A stretch of 8,520 nt of DNA from Candidatus Aenigmatarchaeota archaeon (GTDB lineage Archaea; Aenigmatarchaeota; Aenigmatarchaeia; PWEA01). The stretch spans positions 1 to 8,520 of the forward strand of contig PWFY01000082.1 in NCBI GenBank assembly GCA_003554235.1, given 5' to 3'. The notes under the pieces are model-generated. The model had not been told where the DNA came from and searched no databases. It worked only from the letters and a program-made list of their open reading frames with translations. Within the stretch, counting starts at the first letter, position 1. Each line of letters starts with the position of its first letter. Position numbers and translations under genes: made by a program. This document shows, one piece after another, positions 5,826-8,520 of the stretch.

Positions 5826-5835
5826 ATATTTAAAT
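5826..5835 (-). promoter_or_regulatory. TATA box of the zinc-ribbon gene (and perhaps tRNA-Thr)
   Basis: ATTTAAATAT on the minus strand is centred about 28 bp ahead of ATG 5802, giving a leaderless transcript. It lies in the 77-nt gap after the lipid synthase gene, so the zinc-ribbon gene need not depend on the upstream operon. Confidence 0.55.
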
Positions 5836-5879
5836 CTTGAAGGGTGCATTTTTTGGTTTAAAATTACATTTTCAAATCT

Positions 5880-6692
5880 TCATAGGGCCCCCACCAGGAA
5901 TGCAATAAGCCCAATCAGCATTCCAAGTTTAAGCATGCCCTGAACCTTCGCGGCTTCTTCATCGAACTCTATCATCTTCACCGATTTTACAAACACTGCT
6001 ACGGAGGCTAATACAGCTATACCATACCAGAGCTCAAAGATCCCAAGAACTATGGGAACTGGGGTCAGGACAATCGCAGCTATTACAAGAACCGAGGAAA
6101 TATGCCTTGACTTGTTTTCACCCAGAACTATAGGTACAGAGTTTATTTCCTTTGTGGCATCTGCTTTCTTATCTTCTAAGTCCTTTATTATCTCTCTTCC
6201 TGTATTTGCAAAGAATGCCATGGACCCCAGGAGAAGTGCTGGAAGAAAGTTTTCAACGGCTAACCCACCGAATACGAACGTCGATCCCACAAGAAAGGAT
6301 ACAGTAAGATTGGAGATAAAAAACCTTTTCTGTAGGTCTTTGGCGTATGCTATAAGGAGAGTGGAGTTGACTGCTGCAACTGCAAAGGCATGTATGTTTA
6401 TCCAGAAAGACAGGTATATTCCTATTGTAAAAAGAGAGGATGCGAGTATGAGAGCAGTTCTAAGAGAGACCTTTCCGCTGGGTATAGGTCTGTCATAGTC
6501 GTATATGAAGTCCAAGTCCCTGTCGTAGTAGTCGTTTATCACCATTCCTCCACCGGAAACCACAAAGGCGGCCACCATGGCGAATAGAACCGGTGGGAAT
6601 GTCGACATTCCACCTAGATAGGCCCCTATTAAAACAGCTACAGCTGCCATTGTACAGTTTACTGGTCTTATGAGCCTTAGAAAGGGCTTCAT
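5880..6692 (-). CDS. ubiA: Digeranylgeranylglyceryl phosphate synthase (UbiA family)
   Basis: A 270-residue integral membrane prenyltransferase. It is predicted to add the second geranylgeranyl chain to geranylgeranylglyceryl phosphate, the second ether bond of archaeal membrane lipids. The first Asp-rich motif is N53-D-Y-Y-D57-R-D-L-D61, followed by D-R-P-I-P-S-G (67-73), the UbiA signature for Mg2+ and prenyl diphosphate binding. The second is R166-E-I-I-K-D171-L-E-D174-K-K-A-D178, followed by P-I-V-L-G. About eight to nine hydrophobic segments cover the protein, and the length is normal. An N-terminal L-I-R-P motif fits the DGGGP synthase group; other archaeal UbiA enzymes, such as those for quinones or haem, are less likely. 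AGGAG (6704-6700) lies 7 nt before the ATG, inside the end of the eL40 gene. The eL40 stop is 3 nt upstream, so the two genes form an operon with likely translational coupling. Confidence 0.88.
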   Translation of the reverse strand: MKPFLRLIRPVNCTMAAVAVLIGAYLGGMSTFPPVLFAMVAAFVVSGGGMVINDYYDRDLDFIYDYDRPIPSGKVSLRTALILASSLFTIGIYLSFWINIHAFAVAAVNSTLLIAYAKDLQKRFFISNLTVSFLVGSTFVFGGLAVENFLPALLLGSMAFFANTGREIIKDLEDKKADATKEINSVPIVLGENKSRHISSVLVIAAIVLTPVPIVLGIFELWYGIAVLASVAVFVKSVKMIEFDEEAAKVQGMLKLGMLIGLIAFLVGAL

Positions 6693-6695
6693 CGT

Positions 6696-6863
6696 CTAAC
6701 TCCTGTCTTCTTTGGATTTCAATCTGAGATCTTTCGAACCACATTTCCTGCACTTAACCTTTTTGTTCCTGACTTTCCTGGGCTTTGCTCTATTTTTCAC
6801 CTTACAGTTCATGCAGATAAATACATTTTCGAAGAGTCTTTTTCTGGCTGCTTCTTCTGGCAT
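6696..6863 (-). CDS. rpl40e: Large ribosomal subunit protein eL40
   Basis: A 55-residue basic protein of the large ribosomal subunit, shared by archaea and eukaryotes (in eukaryotes usually made as a ubiquitin fusion). It opens with M-P-E-E-A-A-R-K-R-L-F, then has a zinc ribbon formed by C17-M-N-C20 and C38-R-K-C41. Between them is the family-typical basic segment, and after them K-x-L-R-L-K-S-K-E. Length and layout match archaeal eL40. The ATG at 6863 has AGGTGA (6873-6868) 4 nt upstream. The gene is short enough to be missed by automatic callers. Its stop codon (6698-6696) is 3 nt before the UbiA-family gene, with which it is probably cotranscribed. Confidence 0.9.
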   Translation of the reverse strand: MPEEAARKRLFENVFICMNCKVKNRAKPRKVRNKKVKCRKCGSKDLRLKSKEDRS

Positions 6864-6894
6864 AGTTTCACCTATCCTCTACAATGTTTAAACA

Positions 6895-6903
6895 CTTAAA
6901 AAC
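6895..6903 (-). promoter_or_regulatory. TATA box of the eL40-ubiA operon
   Basis: GTTTTTAAG on the minus strand is centred about 35 bp ahead of ATG 6863. It would place the start point just upstream of the Shine-Dalgarno sequence. The palindrome GTTTAAAC (6886-6893) is an alternative. The T run may also serve as terminator for the upstream surface-protein gene, whose stop codon is only 19 nt away. Confidence 0.4.
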
Positions 6904-6921
6904 TTTGCCCTCGAACCATGG

Positions 6922-8520
6922 TCACTGATTTCTATTCCTTATAAAAAAGAAGACTATTGTTATCAGGGCAACGATTCCAATCAAAAGCTCAACGGATCTT
7001 TCTAAAATTCTGGCAGTAATTCCCGGTACAGGATCTGGTTCAGGTATTTCTACCGTCCTTTCTTCTCCGTTTACCTTGAACACATATTTTCCAGCTTCTT
7101 CTAGTGTATGTGGGACAGATATGGTTTCTGTCTTGTTGACGTCGAGTTCATGTTTTCCACTGAAGATTTTTTCTGTATCGACTGTAATTGTTATTTCTCT
7201 TGTGCCCTCTCCCTTACCAAGGTTTTTGACTGTATAAGTCACAAGTACTTCTGCAGGAGGTTCCTTCCTTTTGATATCTACATCTACATCTGTTATTTGA
7301 ATATCTGGTTCCGGTTCAAGGACCTTCAAAGTTACAGGAATTTCAAACTCATCTTTCTGTCCCTCCGCTAAAACAGAACCTTCGTATTTGCCCGGTTCCG
7401 TGCCTTCTGGTGCCTTGGCACTCATTTTAACTGTAGTGGTTCCATTTGCAGGTATTTTGTACTCATCCTCTTCAATCTCCAGCAACTCTTGAACGTCTTC
7501 GACAGCCAGTGTTACAGTATCGTCGGCCTCTCCCTTGTTGGTTATATCAAAGGATGTGTTGTGGTACTCGCAGATCTCTAGGATAATGTATATTTCATCT
7601 ACATCCACCTCCAACGAAGGCTTGGGGTCAGGCACAACTGCCGGCGGTCTCCTTCTCCTTCTTCCCGTTGATGGGTCATCCTCCTCTTTGAAATGGGCCG
7701 TTATGATCTTATCACTGTCCATTTCAATGCTTATTGTCTTATCGGTACCCTGGTAGTCTCCGGTCCACTTGTCGAATTCCCAGCCGCTGTCAGGGACTGC
7801 TTCTAGATCAACAATTTCTCCTGATTGATAAAGATGGGTGCCTTCCTCGGGCACGGTCTCACCGTCACCTTCAATATCTATCGTTAAACTGTGACAGTCG
7901 GGCGATTTTGTAAAGTTTGCAACTATTTCTCTATCTTTGGACATATTGACGGTTATTTCAGTTTCATTTCCATCATAATGTTCCATTATGTCTCCGGTCC
8001 ACTCTTCAAATATCCAACAGTATTCTGGGTATGCCTTTACTGGGACAAGTTCACCGTGGTGGTAAGTATGATTGCCCTTTTCGGGATCTGTTTCACCTTC
8101 ACCTACTATATCAATGGATAGTGTGTGGTTAATGCTTTCGTTGACGTCTTGGAAGTATGCCCTAAGAGTTTTGTCACTGTCCATGGTGATATTTATAGTA
8201 TCATTAAACTGTCCATTCTCCGGGTAATCTCCTATCCAATGACTGAAACTCCAGTCGTTTTCAGGTGTTGCATTGATTTCAACGGTAGTTCCTTCCAAGA
8301 AGCTTTTGTTGTAAGGAAGGTCCTTTTCCAAACTATCTACAAATATCTTTCCTTCGCCTGCCTTTATCTTTTCTATTTTAAGTTCATATTCTTCTGGCCA
8401 GCTCAACACAAAACTATGATCGTCTTCAGCCTCATCAGATGAAGCCTCCACCCAGATCTCACTACTTTCCCCACCATCTTCATAAGGAACATCTACAGTT
8501 ACAGTCACTACCTTTTCCTC
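6922..8520 (-). CDS. Membrane-anchored surface protein with InlB-type repeats (partial)
   Basis: The frame stays open to the right edge of the window, so the N-terminus, including any signal peptide, is missing. Residues are counted from GTG 8508, which is not the true start. The first 40 residues look like the end of a beta-sandwich domain. Three tandem repeats follow (41-119, 129-200, 207-274), each with G-E-G or G-D-G, a W-x-F-x-x-W-x-G-D core and a closing x-A-x-F, typical of divergent InlB B-repeats. Next come an R-R-R-R-R-P-P linker (283-289), a NEW3-like domain (about 296-397) and a CARDB-like domain (about 401-489). A single hydrophobic helix (506-523) and a short basic tail R-N-R-N-Q anchor the protein with its bulk outside. 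Twelve N-x-S/T sequons and high Asp/Glu content fit a glycosylated archaeal envelope protein. Its partner or substrate cannot be told from the sequence. Confidence 0.8.
   Translation of the reverse strand, partial: EEKVVTVTVDVPYEDGGESSEIWVEASSDEAEDDHSFVLSWPEEYELKIEKIKAGEGKIFVDSLEKDLPYNKSFLEGTTVEINATPENDWSFSHWIGDYPENGQFNDTINITMDSDKTLRAYFQDVNESINHTLSIDIVGEGETDPEKGNHTYHHGELVPVKAYPEYCWIFEEWTGDIMEHYDGNETEITVNMSKDREIVANFTKSPDCHSLTIDIEGDGETVPEEGTHLYQSGEIVDLEAVPDSGWEFDKWTGDYQGTDKTISIEMDSDKIITAHFKEEDDPSTGRRRRRPPAVVPDPKPSLEVDVDEIYIILEICEYHNTSFDITNKGEADDTVTLAVEDVQELLEIEEDEYKIPANGTTTVKMSAKAPEGTEPGKYEGSVLAEGQKDEFEIPVTLKVLEPEPDIQITDVDVDIKRKEPPAEVLVTYTVKNLGKGEGTREITITVDTEKIFSGKHELDVNKTETISVPHTLEEAGKYVFKVNGEERTVEIPEPDPVPGITARILERSVELLIGIVALITIVFFFIRNRNQ
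7687..8388 (-). repeat. Three divergent InlB-type protein repeats
   Basis: The three units lie at 8388-8152, 8124-7909 and 7890-7687, each about 70-80 codons. Shared positions include an aromatic-rich W-x-F-x-x-W-x-G-D centre (W86/W91, W165/W170 and W243/W248) and the terminal A-Y-F, A-N-F or A-H-F. The second and third units are more like each other than the first (G-E-G-E-T-D-P-E-x-G-x-H and G-D-G-E-T-V-P-E-x-G-x-H). The DNA has clearly diverged, so the duplication is not recent. Confidence 0.7.

Noticed and set aside
8506..8508. GTG 8508 as the start of the surface protein.
   Set aside because: The frame continues open to the edge of the window with similar composition, no Shine-Dalgarno sequence precedes it, and there would be no signal peptide.
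1..8520. CRISPR array, insertion sequence, toxin-antitoxin or defence cassette.
   Set aside because: No regularly spaced repeats, transposase motifs or terminal inverted repeats were found. The PIN domain belongs to the long ATPase-KH protein and has no antitoxin partner; the gene set is housekeeping and envelope.

Overview
The window is archaeal. It carries a digeranylgeranylglyceryl-phosphate synthase of the UbiA family (archaeal ether lipids), ribosomal protein eL40, an archaeal MBF1-type regulator, the PIN-ATPase-KH protein known from archaea, a tRNA-Thr gene with an intron after base 37, and TATA boxes about 25-30 bp ahead of starts. The base composition is AT-leaning, Arg is mostly AGA/AGG and Ile is often ATA. 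The phylum cannot be fixed from this window. A euryarchaeal lineage is plausible; the many acidic residues and the chloride-cotransporter homologue would suit a saline habitat, but this is inference.

Layout. 1-109 (minus): the first 36 codons of a class I aminoacyl-tRNA synthetase, most like IleRS. 110-395: divergent intergenic region. 396-869 (plus): MBF1-like zinc-ribbon/HTH regulator. 892-1032 (minus): a 46-residue ORF of unknown function. 1154-2971 (plus): PIN-ATPase-KH protein. 2992-5163 (minus): cation-chloride cotransporter homologue, convergent with the ATPase gene. 5230-5441 (minus): tRNA-Thr(GGT) with a 137-nt intron. 5446-5802 (minus): small zinc-ribbon protein. 5880-6692 (minus): DGGGP synthase. 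6696-6863 (minus): eL40. 6922 to the right edge (minus): a large surface protein with three InlB-type repeats and a C-terminal membrane anchor.

Working together. The stretch 5163-6863 is a minus-strand housekeeping cluster. eL40 and the lipid synthase are 3 nt apart and look cotranscribed. The zinc-ribbon gene has its own near-leaderless promoter, and the tRNA begins 4 nt after its stop codon, so the two may share a transcript. A T-rich tract after the tRNA separates it from the transporter gene. No mobile element, CRISPR array, toxin-antitoxin pair or defence system is visible. The points most worth a second look are the long structured tRNA intron, the NKCC-like ion-site residues of the transporter, the two small proteins without recognised function, and several starts that automatic callers would place wrongly or miss.
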